DNA from: Variovorax sp. V213
Lineage (GTDB): Bacteria > Pseudomonadota > Gammaproteobacteria > Burkholderiales > Burkholderiaceae_C
DNA: 64,000 nt
Assembly: GCF_041154455.1 (NCBI RefSeq)
Contig: NZ_AP028664.1
Location: 2,791,001 to 2,855,000, forward strand
Reading direction: 5' to 3'
This document shows, piece after piece, positions 40,763 to 49,574 of this stretch; positions within the stretch are counted from its first letter, which is position 1; each line of letters starts with the position of its first letter. Below the pieces are notes generated by a model. The model was not told where the DNA came from. It was given only the letters and a program-made list of their open reading frames with translations, and did not search any database. The position numbers and the translations under genes are program-made.

Positions 40763-42001
40763 TTACGCTGCCACGGCAATCACCTCGACCGCAATTCTCG
40801 CCCCCTGCACGGGCAATGGCGAAGCCTTGACGACCGAGCGCGCCGGCGCCGATTGAAAGTGCGCGCGCCACACGTCATCGAAGATGGCAAAGTCGCTAAG
40901 GTCCGTCAGGAAGACCTGCGCCTTCGCAACGTGTGCGAGGTCACTGCTGACCTTGCGCAGCGCTGCGTCCAGACGGGCCAACACCCATTCGGTCTGCAGC
41001 TGGATGGACGATGCATAGTGCGGATATGCGGCATGCACCACACACTCCGGTGGCATCTCACCGGTGTCGAAACCCGGGAAGATGCCGGCGGAAAATACCA
41101 ACTCGCCGCAGCCGATGGCTTCGGGGCCTCGCGAGCCAGTTTCCGTGGGCAGTCGCAGTGCATCGCCGGTGTACGCGGTGAGGTCGATCTCAATGATCGT
41201 CCCTGTCACAAGCAGTGAGCCGATCCCCGTCACCGCGAGTGCGGGTTTGCGCGGGAAGGTCTCGCGCCAGGCGCCAAGGAACTCATCTTCGTTGCTGGTG
41301 TCGAGCAAGAGCGCCTGGCCCTTGATGACATCCGTGGGCTTGGCCCCGGCGGCAGCCAGCGAACGGGTCATGTTCTGCAGGGTATAGACGGTCTGTTTGG
41401 CGAGGTCCACCTGCCCATCCGGGCCTGCAGCTTCGGGCGGCACACCAGCCACGGCATTGTGGGCCAGTTGACCCGAGGTGAACACAAAATCGCCCGCTCG
41501 CATCGCTTCGACTTTCTTGGTCAGCGGACGGGGTGCGTCGGAAACTGCGGGCCGCATCGGAATGTCGGCATCAGATGCGACGGCAATCAGCGCGATTTCC
41601 AGTCGCGCGCCGGGAATCAGCAGCCCGGCGGCCCCGACGGTAGTGCGTGTCGGCGGATTGGGAAAGTAGCGCTTCCACACGCGATCGAAACCGGGAAAGT
41701 CCGTGCTGTCGAGCAGGAATACATGGGCCTTGATCACACGGTCCAGCGAGCTGCCGGCTTGCTGCAGCGTTTGCGAGAGCTTTCGCAAGATGTAGTCGGT
41801 CTGGCGTTCGGCCGCCGAATCGAAGTACGGGAACTGCGAATCGATGGTGGCTTCAGGTGCGATTGCATGAACCCAGTCGGTGGCCAGCACGGCGGAGGTA
41901 AAGATGAACGCGCCGGCCCGCACGGCTTCGGTTTGCCAGATGGGGGCTGGGGATTGGTGGCTGCGGGTGTGCGCGAAGTTGCGGCTTTGAGGAAAGTTCA
42001 T
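40763..42001 (-). CDS. Triple RidA-domain (enamine/imine deaminase family) fusion
   Basis: 412 aa made of three RidA (YjgF/Rid) modules in a row: about 1-143, 160-278 and 288-412, each with the F-V-F-T-S/F-S-A-G start and I-E-I/V-E-V-I-A-V end. RidA proteins normally are about 130 aa and form trimers, so this looks like a trimer in one chain. The catalytic arginine is present in module 1 (R119, PTRTTVG) and module 3 (R388, PARSVVK). In module 2 the equivalent stretch is PALAVTG, without arginine. The start follows the amidase stop directly (TGA then ATG with no gap). The family hydrolyses reactive enamines or imines; the substrate is unknown. Confidence 0.85.
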   Translation of the reverse strand: MNFPQSRNFAHTRSHQSPAPIWQTEAVRAGAFIFTSAVLATDWVHAIAPEATIDSQFPYFDSAAERQTDYILRKLSQTLQQAGSSLDRVIKAHVFLLDSTDFPGFDRVWKRYFPNPPTRTTVGAAGLLIPGARLEIALIAVASDADIPMRPAVSDAPRPLTKKVEAMRAGDFVFTSGQLAHNAVAGVPPEAAGPDGQVDLAKQTVYTLQNMTRSLAAAGAKPTDVIKGQALLLDTSNEDEFLGAWRETFPRKPALAVTGIGSLLVTGTIIEIDLTAYTGDALRLPTETGSRGPEAIGCGELVFSAGIFPGFDTGEMPPECVVHAAYPHYASSIQLQTEWVLARLDAALRKVSSDLAHVAKAQVFLTDLSDFAIFDDVWRAHFQSAPARSVVKASPLPVQGARIAVEVIAVAA

Positions 42002-43327
42002 TCAAGGTTCCTGGAGTTGATGGAGAGAGGCAATTCGTTCGATCCAGTGCGCAGCTTCAAGCAGCTGCCGGTCGCCATGCCGCGCACCGACGAGTTGGAT
42101 GGACAGGGGCAGCCCGAGCGGGCCACGGGCCATAGGCAGCGAAATACAAGGCAGTCCGATCAACGACCAACTCAGGTTGAAGGTCGCGTCGCCAGTCGAT
42201 TCGAGTCCGTAGGGCGCCTCACCCGGAGTGGCGAGCGTCAGCAGCACATCGTGATCGGCCAGCAGTGCCTCGACCGTGACGGCCAGATCGACTCCGCAGG
42301 CCTTTGCGAGCAGGTAGCTTTCATCATCGACATGCCGGCCGCGCTCGATTTCCGACAGCAGCGTCGGGCCGAGTTCCTCGGCTTGAGCGCTGCATCTCTC
42401 AGGCAGCAGCGATCGGCCCATTTCATAACGGGAGATCGTGCGATGCCAGCCAAGGGACAGCTCAAATCCGGACGGGCACGCAAGGCTGCGAACCGTCGCC
42501 CCGGCGCGGCTGCATCGAGCAGCCACCTGGTCCAGCACCTCCACAGCGGCAGGGTCCGCCTGGTCCGCAAACGGACCAGAGAAAAAGCCGATGCGGGGTG
42601 CGGGGCCGGCATATGAAAGCGGCGCCGATTCGTCACGGCCTCGCAGCACGTCGAAAAACAGGGCGACATCAGCCACGCAGGTCGCGAAGGCGCCCACCGT
42701 GTCGAGTGACCACGAATAGCCTTTGGTGCCCGCGGGTGAGAGGGCACCAAAGGTCGGCTTGAAACCGACCGCGCCACAGAACGCGGCCGGACGGATGATC
42801 GACCCGCCTGTCTGCGTGCCAGTGGCCAGCAGAATCTGGCCGTCAGCAACAGCGGCCGCCGAACCGGCTGAAGACCCTCCGGGGGTGTGCAGCTTGTTGT
42901 GTGGATTCGTCGTCGCACAGGGGCGTGTCGCGCCGAACTCCACTGTGGCCGTCTTGCCAAGAATCACTGCGCCCGCCGCACGCGCCAGAGCCACGCACGC
43001 GGCGTCCATGAAAGGACGATGGCCCGCATAGGCGGGCGACCCGTACGCCGTTGGCATGGCCTGGGTGTCCGACAGATCTTTGATGCCAATAGGTAGACCG
43101 TGCAACAGCCCGCGGTTGGGCTGTCGATCACGTTGGCGCGCTTCCTCCATGGCCTCCTCCGCACCCAGGCAGGCCCAAGCATGGAGTTCCTCTTCTCGAT
43201 CCATTGCTCTTTCGAGGCTTGCCCGCACTACCTGCTCGGAGGTCCATTGGCTGGACCTGATGCCGCGCACACAGTCAATGGCGGTGGAGCCAAAGGCACC
43301 AGAGGACGAAGAAGAGGCTGTGAACAT
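42002..43327 (-). CDS. Amidase-signature hydrolase
   Basis: 441 aa amidase-signature enzyme. The catalytic lysine is K83 (PIGIKDL), the bridging serine lies in GGSSAGSAAA (residues 150-157) and the nucleophile is S176 (TQTGGSIIRPA). It is somewhat short but complete, with a family C-terminus (GLPCISLPMA...GLPLSIQLVG). It hydrolyses amide bonds; the substrate is unknown. It is the first gene of a leftward amidase-RidA operon, divergent from a LysR gene, and carries the promoter element also found before the cyclase gene. Confidence 0.9.
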   Translation of the reverse strand: MFTASSSSSGAFGSTAIDCVRGIRSSQWTSEQVVRASLERAMDREEELHAWACLGAEEAMEEARQRDRQPNRGLLHGLPIGIKDLSDTQAMPTAYGSPAYAGHRPFMDAACVALARAAGAVILGKTATVEFGATRPCATTNPHNKLHTPGGSSAGSAAAVADGQILLATGTQTGGSIIRPAAFCGAVGFKPTFGALSPAGTKGYSWSLDTVGAFATCVADVALFFDVLRGRDESAPLSYAGPAPRIGFFSGPFADQADPAAVEVLDQVAARCSRAGATVRSLACPSGFELSLGWHRTISRYEMGRSLLPERCSAQAEELGPTLLSEIERGRHVDDESYLLAKACGVDLAVTVEALLADHDVLLTLATPGEAPYGLESTGDATFNLSWSLIGLPCISLPMARGPLGLPLSIQLVGARHGDRQLLEAAHWIERIASLHQLQEP

Positions 43328-43356
43328 GCGAGGAAGTCTAGAAATCTCGGCCTATA

Positions 43357-43392
43357 TCCACAAATGATTTTTCACCACACCTCCATTCGAAT
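43357..43392 (-). promoter_or_regulatory. Shared promoter element, amidase copy
   Basis: On the minus strand it contains ATCATTTGTGGATATA (43353-43368), an exact 12-nt match (ATCATTTGTGGA) to the element upstream of the cyclase gene, plus an ATGGA-GTG-GTG-AA block upstream of it. It lies about 35 nt before the amidase start, so it likely covers the promoter and an activator site. Confidence 0.65.
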
Positions 43393-43433
43393 TTCACATA
43401 CATTCGGCGCATCGCCATCTCACCGGAGTTGCC

Positions 43434-44333
43434 ATGGGCCGCCCTTTGAATTCCCGCCACATCGAAGCCTTTCGCGCCGTGATGCTCAGCGGCACCACCA
43501 CGGCCGCCGCGCAAATCTTGCACACTACACAGCCGGCGATCAGCCGCACCCTGGCTCAATTGCAGTCGGCCAGTGGCATCCGGTTGTTCGAAATCCAGCG
43601 CGGACGGCTGCTGCCGACACCAGAAGCGAAGGAGCTGTTCGACGCGGTGCAGCGGCACTTCCTCGGTCTTGAAAAGGTCGAACAGACCATCGCGTCGCTG
43701 AAGCACTCCGGCGTCGGGCTGCTGCGAATTGCGTGCACGCCGGTCCTGGGCTTGGCCGTGCTGCCCTCTGTCGTCTACAGTTTCAAACGCGACTACCCGG
43801 GCGTGCACGTCACCCTGCACACCATCGGAACGCATCTCATGCGCGACGGCCTGCTCAGTGGCATATACGACATCGCGCTCTCGACCAGCGACATCAGCAC
43901 GACCGGCCTGGATCCCGTGCTGATGCACCAGGACCGATCGGTGTGCGTCATGCACAAGAAGCACCCGCTGGCGGGCAAGTCGAGTGTCCATGTGCGCGAT
44001 CTGGGGCACTACCCTCTGCTCGCCCACCACGCGGACGACGCGCAACACCAGATGCTGCAGCAGCTCATGACAAAGCATGGTGTCGTGCCGCCATCGATCA
44101 TCGAGACCAATTACTCGGCGACGATATGCACGCTCGCGGCCGAAAGCGCCGGCATCGGCTTGGTCAGCACCTACGCAGCTTCGGTGTTCGCGAACCTCGT
44201 TCATGCCGCCCCCTTCACGCCGGCCATCGCAGTGCAGACACACATGGCCTACGCGCCCAATGTCGCGCCATCGAAGCTCACCACCGATTTCGTCGAGCGT
44301 CTGAAGGCTCACTTCAAGGTAATGAAAGGCTGA
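43434..44333 (+). CDS. LysR-family regulator of the amidase/cyclase cluster
   Basis: 299 aa. The N-terminal winged helix is at residues 6-65 (LNSRHIEAFRAVMLSGTTTAAAQILHTTQPAISRTLAQLQSASG), followed by the type 2 periplasmic-binding-like effector domain. It is divergent from the amidase gene and followed by the cyclase gene in the same direction. The start regions of both flanking operons share one promoter element, so this regulator very likely controls both. The inducer is unknown. Confidence 0.92.
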   Translation: MGRPLNSRHIEAFRAVMLSGTTTAAAQILHTTQPAISRTLAQLQSASGIRLFEIQRGRLLPTPEAKELFDAVQRHFLGLEKVEQTIASLKHSGVGLLRIACTPVLGLAVLPSVVYSFKRDYPGVHVTLHTIGTHLMRDGLLSGIYDIALSTSDISTTGLDPVLMHQDRSVCVMHKKHPLAGKSSVHVRDLGHYPLLAHHADDAQHQMLQQLMTKHGVVPPSIIETNYSATICTLAAESAGIGLVSTYAASVFANLVHAAPFTPAIAVQTHMAYAPNVAPSKLTTDFVERLKAHFKVMKG

Positions 44334-44375
44334 AGTACGCGCGGCGATTCCGCGCCGCTGTTCGCGTATACCAAC

Positions 44376-44410
44376 TTCACATGGAAGTGGTGCAATAGAT
44401 CATTTGTGGA
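44376..44410 (+). promoter_or_regulatory. Shared promoter element, cyclase copy
   Basis: ATCATTTGTGGA (44399-44410) matches the amidase copy exactly. Upstream, TTCACATGGAAGTGGTGCAA (44376-44395) aligns with the TTCGAATGGAGGTGTGGTGA of the amidase side with a 2-nt gap. The cyclase ATG is 48 nt downstream, with AGGAG close to it. Confidence 0.65.
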
Positions 44411-44457
44411 CATTCATCCTCACTCCTACACTTTCCCCAGGAACAGGAGTCCACGAA

Positions 44458-45183
44458 ATGATTGTCGATCTCTCCCATGTGTTTCACGACCAGATGCCCG
44501 GCGTGCGCTTCAAGAATGAAGCCGGCGAGGCGGTGGAACTCACGGCTCGCATGCGCCCGTTCATGACCCACGCGCAGTCATGCGCGCACTACGAGGGCAA
44601 AGCGTCCTTCGAGGTCACCGATGTGGCTTTTCAGACCTCGGTGGGAACCAAGATGGACGCACCACGTCACCGCTTTGAAGGTGCGGCCGACATTGCCTCG
44701 ATCGAGCTTGACCGCCTCATTCTGGAAGGCGTTGTGATCGATGTGCGCCATGCAGCGCCGGAACAGGCACTGGGTTTTGGAGACCTGCGGATTCCGGACG
44801 ACATCGCAGGCAAAGCGGTTTTGTTCAATTTCGGCTGGGACCGCCATTGGGGAACCGAGGCCTACCGTGCGCATCCTTTCGTCTCGCGTGAAGTGCTGAC
44901 ACAGCTGTGCGACGCTGGCATTGCACTGTTCGGCGTCGACTGCTCGAACGCCGATTCGACCAAGGACATGGAGCGCCCGGCCCACACATGGTTTCTTGAG
45001 AAGAACATCCTGATCGTGGAGAACCTGACCCAGCTTGAAAAGCTGCAAGGCACGTCGTTCGACTTCTTCTCGATTCCGCTGAAGGCGCGCGACGCGGCGG
45101 CCTTCCCGGTGCGCGCATTTGCTCAGCTGCGTGGACAGCCGCTACGCGACAAGGCCGCGAGCGCCAGCGCGATGTTGCCATGA
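44458..45183 (+). CDS. Cyclase-family hydrolase (kynurenine formamidase/isatin hydrolase fold)
   Basis: 241 aa. The start MIVDLSHVFHDQMPGVRF and the SVGTKMDAPRHRF segment place it in the cyclase family (PF04199 type). In kynurenine formamidase the metal site is H-x-G-T-H-x-D-x-P-x-H; here both histidines of the H-x-G-T-H part are replaced (S-V-G-T-K), while D and the last H remain. Some family subgroups also lack them. Other conserved parts are FNFGWDRHWGTEAY and DCSNAD. It is expected to hydrolyse a cyclic or N-acyl amide. It overlaps the oxidoreductase gene by 4 nt. Confidence 0.8.
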   Translation: MIVDLSHVFHDQMPGVRFKNEAGEAVELTARMRPFMTHAQSCAHYEGKASFEVTDVAFQTSVGTKMDAPRHRFEGAADIASIELDRLILEGVVIDVRHAAPEQALGFGDLRIPDDIAGKAVLFNFGWDRHWGTEAYRAHPFVSREVLTQLCDAGIALFGVDCSNADSTKDMERPAHTWFLEKNILIVENLTQLEKLQGTSFDFFSIPLKARDAAAFPVRAFAQLRGQPLRDKAASASAMLP

Positions 45184-46166
45184 GCGCGTATTGGTCCACC
45201 GGCGTCGACCTGCCGAACCTGCAGCAACCTGCCCTCGCCCGGTTGACCGACTTTGTCACCCCGCTGGAGCACGTCTTCTTTCTGCGCCACATGGCCATGC
45301 CGGAGATCGACAGGGCAAACTGGCGACTTGCCATCTGCGGGCTGGTGGCGCATGAGTTGTCGCTCTCGTTTGCAGACCTCGAAGCCATGCCGCAGACCGA
45401 GATCTGTGCGGTTCATGAATGCGCGGGGCATCCGTTGCACCCCACGGTGCCGGTGCGCCGTGTGGCGAACGTTGTCTGGCGCGGCGTGCGGTTGTCCGAG
45501 GTGCTGGAACAGGCCTGCGTGTCGCCTGAAGCGCGTTTTGTCTGGTCGTACGGCGCCGACAAGGGTGACTACCACGGCGTCGATATTCCTGCCTATGTCA
45601 AGGACATGCCCGTTTCGGAGCTGCATGGCGAGGCGATGCTCGCGACGCACATGAACTCGGAGCCGCTCAGTGACAAGCATGGTGGACCGGTGCGCCTCGT
45701 CGTGCCTGGCTTCTACGGAACGAACTCGACCAAATGGTTGACACGACTCGCGCTGAGCGACACGAGATCTCCGGGTTATTTCACGACCGTCATGTACAAC
45801 GACCGCGTCGTCAAAGAAGGCCTGGAGCAGCTTTCTCCCGTCTGGAGAGTGGCACCTCACGCGGTGATGGTCCAGCCATCTGAGCAGGCACGTCTAACTT
45901 CCGGCAAACAGAAGATCGTCGGGTGGGCGTGGGGCGCCGATGCAATCACGCGGGTCGAAGTCAGCACCGACGAAGGCGCAAGCTGGGCAGACGCACAGCT
46001 TGATGCGCGCGAAGACCATGCATGGCAGCGATTCGAGTTCGAGTGGGCGCCGCCATCGACAGGTACCCACCAGCTGCGTTGCCGCGCGTTTGACAGTACC
46101 GGACTCGGCCAGCCCGAACATGGTGTGCGCAATGCGGTTTTCTCCATCTCCGTCACCGTCGAGTAG
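45180..46166 (+). CDS. Sulfite-oxidase-family molybdopterin oxidoreductase
   Basis: 328 aa. The molybdopterin domain (about 30-215) has the conserved cysteine ligand C81 in VHECAGHPLHPTVPVRRV, and VPGFYGTNSTKWL follows. The C-terminal Mo-co dimerisation domain begins around VAPHAVMVQPSEQ with GWAWGADAITRVEVSTDEGASW. No twin-arginine signal peptide is present, so it appears cytoplasmic unless a partner carries it; this is unlike SoxC. The family covers sulfite, nitrate and methionine-sulfoxide-type enzymes. It is co-transcribed with the cyclase gene and precedes a binding-protein gene. Confidence 0.85.
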   Translation: MSAYWSTGVDLPNLQQPALARLTDFVTPLEHVFFLRHMAMPEIDRANWRLAICGLVAHELSLSFADLEAMPQTEICAVHECAGHPLHPTVPVRRVANVVWRGVRLSEVLEQACVSPEARFVWSYGADKGDYHGVDIPAYVKDMPVSELHGEAMLATHMNSEPLSDKHGGPVRLVVPGFYGTNSTKWLTRLALSDTRSPGYFTTVMYNDRVVKEGLEQLSPVWRVAPHAVMVQPSEQARLTSGKQKIVGWAWGADAITRVEVSTDEGASWADAQLDAREDHAWQRFEFEWAPPSTGTHQLRCRAFDSTGLGQPEHGVRNAVFSISVTVE

Positions 46167-46203
46167 TCGACATTCACCACGTTCCACCTCCTAGGATTTC
46201 AGA

Positions 46204-47139
46204 ATGAAGAAACAACTATTGGCCGTCGCATTCAGCGCGATGACAGCGGCAGGCGCGCCAGCACAGACGGTCGACACAGTCGCCAAAATCAAGGCTTCGG
46301 GCACCATCACCCTGGGCGTGCGCGAGTCGTCGGGCGCCCTTTCGTACATGATTGGCGACGGCAAGTACGCAGGCTTTCAAGTGGACGTTTGCAACCGCGT
46401 CATTTCAAACCTGGAACGCACGCTTGGCACCAAGCTCGACGTTCGCTACCAGCCAGTGACCTCGCAAAATCGCATTCCACTCGTGCTGAACGGCACGGTA
46501 GACCTTGAGTGCGGCTCGACGACCAACAACCTCACCCGACAAAAGGAAGTTGCCTTTGCGGTCACTACCTACGTCGAGGAAGTGCGCGTTGCAGTCAAGG
46601 CCAGCTCCGGCATTGAATCGCTTTCGCAACTGGGGGGCAAGGTGATCGTCACCACGACAGGCACGACGTCCGTTCAACTACTGCGCAAGCACAACCGCAC
46701 TGCAGAACTCAAGTTCAAGGACGTGTTGTCCGGCAAAGATATGGCGGACAGTTTCCTACTTCTGGAGTCGGGCCGTGCGGACGCCTTCGTGATGGACAGC
46801 CAGGTGCTGGCCGGCAATATTGCCACTTCGAGAAGTCCGGCCGACTACCGGATCGTCGGCGAGCCGATCAGCATCGAGCCGATCGCGATCATGCTGCGCA
46901 AAGACGATTCAGCATTCAAGAAGCTGGTCGACAACACCATTCGCGAACTGATCAAGACAGGAGAGCTGGCCAAGATGTATGACCGCTGGTTCATGCAGCC
47001 CATTCCACCGAAGAACGTCAAGCTGAATGTCCCTGCCAGTGCTGCGACACGGGCGGCGTGGGCCGATCCCAACGACAAGCCGCTGGAATCGTATGTGTGC
47101 AGCCCGCCTTCGTGCCTGCCACCAGCGCCGGGCCAGTGA
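46204..47139 (+). CDS. Polar amino acid ABC transporter binding protein (GltI-like), orphan
   Basis: 311 aa family 3 solute-binding protein with a signal peptide (MKKQLLAVAFSAMTAAGAPAQT). The domain has TITLGVRESSGALSYMIGDGKYAGFQVDVCNRV, an ELECGSTTNN-like part (DLECGSTTNNLTRQKEV) and a hinge region, like the glutamate/aspartate protein GltI. No permease or ATPase genes follow, so it must share a transporter or act by itself. It sits 37 nt after the oxidoreductase gene with AGGATT upstream. It probably binds the substrate of the module. Confidence 0.88.
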   Translation: MKKQLLAVAFSAMTAAGAPAQTVDTVAKIKASGTITLGVRESSGALSYMIGDGKYAGFQVDVCNRVISNLERTLGTKLDVRYQPVTSQNRIPLVLNGTVDLECGSTTNNLTRQKEVAFAVTTYVEEVRVAVKASSGIESLSQLGGKVIVTTTGTTSVQLLRKHNRTAELKFKDVLSGKDMADSFLLLESGRADAFVMDSQVLAGNIATSRSPADYRIVGEPISIEPIAIMLRKDDSAFKKLVDNTIRELIKTGELAKMYDRWFMQPIPPKNVKLNVPASAATRAAWADPNDKPLESYVCSPPSCLPPAPGQ

Positions 47140-47251
47140 CTTTGGAGTCTGCGCTTATGCAGTGAAGCGCTAGGATCGAGAAGTCATCTTCCGGCGAGCG
47201 CAGCAGCGGTCTACCCACAGAAATGCCTCGTTCGCCGATGAACAGCCCTCC

Positions 47252-48167
47252 ATGCTCCTTGGCGTCGACGAAGAGATCACCTTCCGCAAGCTCGAGATCC
47301 TGCTGGCCTTCATGGAGGCCGGCAATCTGGCCCGCGCGGCGGAAAAGCTCGACATCAGCGCCGTGAGCGTGCACCGCGCGCTGCATTCGCTGGAAACCGG
47401 CTTGCGCTGCGCCCTGTTCCGGCACGAAGGCCGCAACCTGCACCCGACCGAAGCCGCCCATGCGCTGGCCGAGGTTGCGCGGGATGTGCTTCGCACCATG
47501 TCCGAGGGCGCTCGCGCCACGCGGGAAGTTGCCGGTTATTCGGCCGACCGGATCCGCATCGGTTCGCTCTATTCCCTGACCAGCCGCACGGTGCCGCAGC
47601 TGATCATGGGCATGAAGCTGCGTAAGCCCGACCTGCACACCGAACTCGTGCTTGGCTCCAATGCGCACCTGCTGAAAAAGCTGCGCGATGGTGCGATCGA
47701 CGCCGCGCTCATGGCCATTCCGGAAGATGTTTCCGACGTCGAGTCGGAACCGCTGTTCGAAGACGATATCCAGTTTGCCGCCCCGGTCGGCTCCCCCTAC
47801 TCCGCGCTGGCCGAGATCGACCTGAGCAGCTGCGCCGGCGAGCGCTTCGTGAGCCTGAGCGAAGGCTTCGTCACCTACCCGGGGGTTTGTCGAAACCTTC
47901 CGCATCGCCGGCTTCACGCCCAACGTGGTGATGAAGACCGACGACATCTTCTCGCTGATGAACCTGGTGAGCGGCGGCGTCGGCTACACGCTGCTGCCGG
48001 GGCGGGTGCGCGGCGTGATGCCGCAGAAGGTGCAGCTCATTCCGCTGCAACCCCGCTACTTGATGCGCCAGACCATCGCGCTCAATTTCCTGCGCACGCG
48101 CGAGCGCGATCCCAACCTGCTCGCGCTGCTGTCGGTGTGCCGCCTGGCCAAAGCCGATCTCGGCTGA
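47252..48167 (+). pseudogene. LysR-family regulator with a single-base frameshift
   Basis: The first frame (47252 to about 47880) encodes a LysR N-terminus (ITFRKLEILLAFMEAGNLARAAEKLDISAVSVHRALHSLE) and most of the effector domain to FVSLSEGFVTYPG. The second frame (about 47883-48167) continues it: FVETFRIAGFTPNVVMKTDDIFSLMNLVSGGVGYTLLPGRVRG to the end. One extra base in the CCCGGGGG run at 47879-47886 breaks the frame. Without it the protein would be about 304 aa, of the malonate-regulator (MdcR) type. It may be a real inactivation or a sequencing error. Confidence 0.8.
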
Positions 48168-48261
48168 GTGCGGGGCACGTGATCGATCAGAGGTGAGCTG
48201 GGTCGGAGAACGGCTGCTGTCCACCAAGTCGGTGCCCGACCAGTGTTCGAAGCTTGCGTGA

Positions 48262-49440
48262 CTATGCTGCCAACGCCCCAGCCAAGGCCTGCGCCAGATC
48301 CTCCCGCAGATCGTCGACGCTCTCCAGGCCGATCGAAAAACGCAGCAGATGCCCGGCATAGCTCTGCTTGCCGCTGCGGATGCTTCCCATGTCATAGGGC
48401 ATGACCAGACTCATGGGACCGCCCCAGGACAGACCGATTCCGAACAATTGAAGACGGTCACAGAAGGCATCGACTTGTGCGGGACTGAGGGACTCGTCGA
48501 TGAGCACCGAAAAGAGGCCCGCAGCGGCACTGCAGTGCGTCGCCCAGTGCTCGTGCCCTGGACAAGATTCCAGCGCCGGGTGCAGGATCCGGCTGATCCC
48601 CTTTTGCCCGACCAACCATGAGGCGAGTGCCCGAGCCGTGGCGTCGTGCAGGTCGTAGCGAGCCTTGATGGACGCCAAGCCCCGCAGCACCAGTTCCGCA
48701 TCGTTGGCGCCCACGCCCATGCCCAGGTCCAAGTAGGCGACGCGGAGCTTGTCGTGCAGCTTGTCGTCATTCGCAATGATCGAGCCCATCAGGACATCGG
48801 CCCCGCCCGAAGGGTACTTTGTCAGTGCATGGATGCTGATGTCCACGCCCACCTCGAAGGGCGCGAACGCGATGCCCGCCCCCCAGGTGTTGTCAAGCGC
48901 GACGACCGCGCCCGCGTTCTTGGCCGTCGCCACCAGTGCCCGAAGGTCCGGAAACTCCATCGTGATCGATCCCGGCGCCTCGACCCAGACCAGTTTGGTC
49001 CGCACGCTGAGCTTGGCCTGCAGATCGGAGACGTCCAGGGGGTCGTAGCACTGATGCGTGATGCCCATCTGTGAAAGGGTCGCGCGCGCATGGCGCAGCG
49101 AGGGCCCATAGACATTGGTGGGCAAAAGCACCTCGTCGCCGCTCGACAGCAGGCCGAGATTGACCAGGGCAATGGCCGCCTGCCCGCTCGGGCAGAGCAG
49201 GCAGTGCCGGCCTCCTTCCAGCGTGCACAGGCGCTGTTCAAGGGTGTACGTCGTCGGTGTGCCATAGAGGCCGTAGCTGTATCCGTCACGGTGACCGAAT
49301 GCCTTGGCACGCTCGCGCACCGTTGCCGCGTCGGGAAACAAGACGGTCGACCCCTTGAACACGCCGGGGGGAACTGCCTCGTAGCCAGCCGGTGGGACGT
49401 AGCCGTGGTGGATCAGTCGGGTGCTGATGTCTTTAGACAT
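48262..49440 (-). CDS. Cystathionine beta-lyase-like PLP enzyme
   Basis: 392 aa Cys/Met-metabolism PLP enzyme. The PLP lysine is K208 (SIHALTKYPSGGADVLMG) and the cofactor ring is held by YGTPTTYTLE and the CLLCPSGQAAIAL segment. It resembles MetC-type cystathionine beta-lyases, but the family also covers cysteine/methionine lyases and O-acylhomoserine sulfhydrylases. No methionine genes are adjacent. A LysR gene lies upstream on the same strand, so they may form a unit. Confidence 0.82.
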   Translation of the reverse strand: MSKDISTRLIHHGYVPPAGYEAVPPGVFKGSTVLFPDAATVRERAKAFGHRDGYSYGLYGTPTTYTLEQRLCTLEGGRHCLLCPSGQAAIALVNLGLLSSGDEVLLPTNVYGPSLRHARATLSQMGITHQCYDPLDVSDLQAKLSVRTKLVWVEAPGSITMEFPDLRALVATAKNAGAVVALDNTWGAGIAFAPFEVGVDISIHALTKYPSGGADVLMGSIIANDDKLHDKLRVAYLDLGMGVGANDAELVLRGLASIKARYDLHDATARALASWLVGQKGISRILHPALESCPGHEHWATHCSAAAGLFSVLIDESLSPAQVDAFCDRLQLFGIGLSWGGPMSLVMPYDMGSIRSGKQSYAGHLLRFSIGLESVDDLREDLAQALAGALAA

Positions 49441-49574
49441 GGGGGGAGTTCTTCTGCAGGATCGGGAGCTTCAATGTATCGGAACATGAGGCGGGCACCT
49501 GTGCCGCCGCCCCGGGCAAATCCGCACGCCGGGTTGCGCCGATGCGGCAAGGCGTCCTCACGAACCCATGTCGG

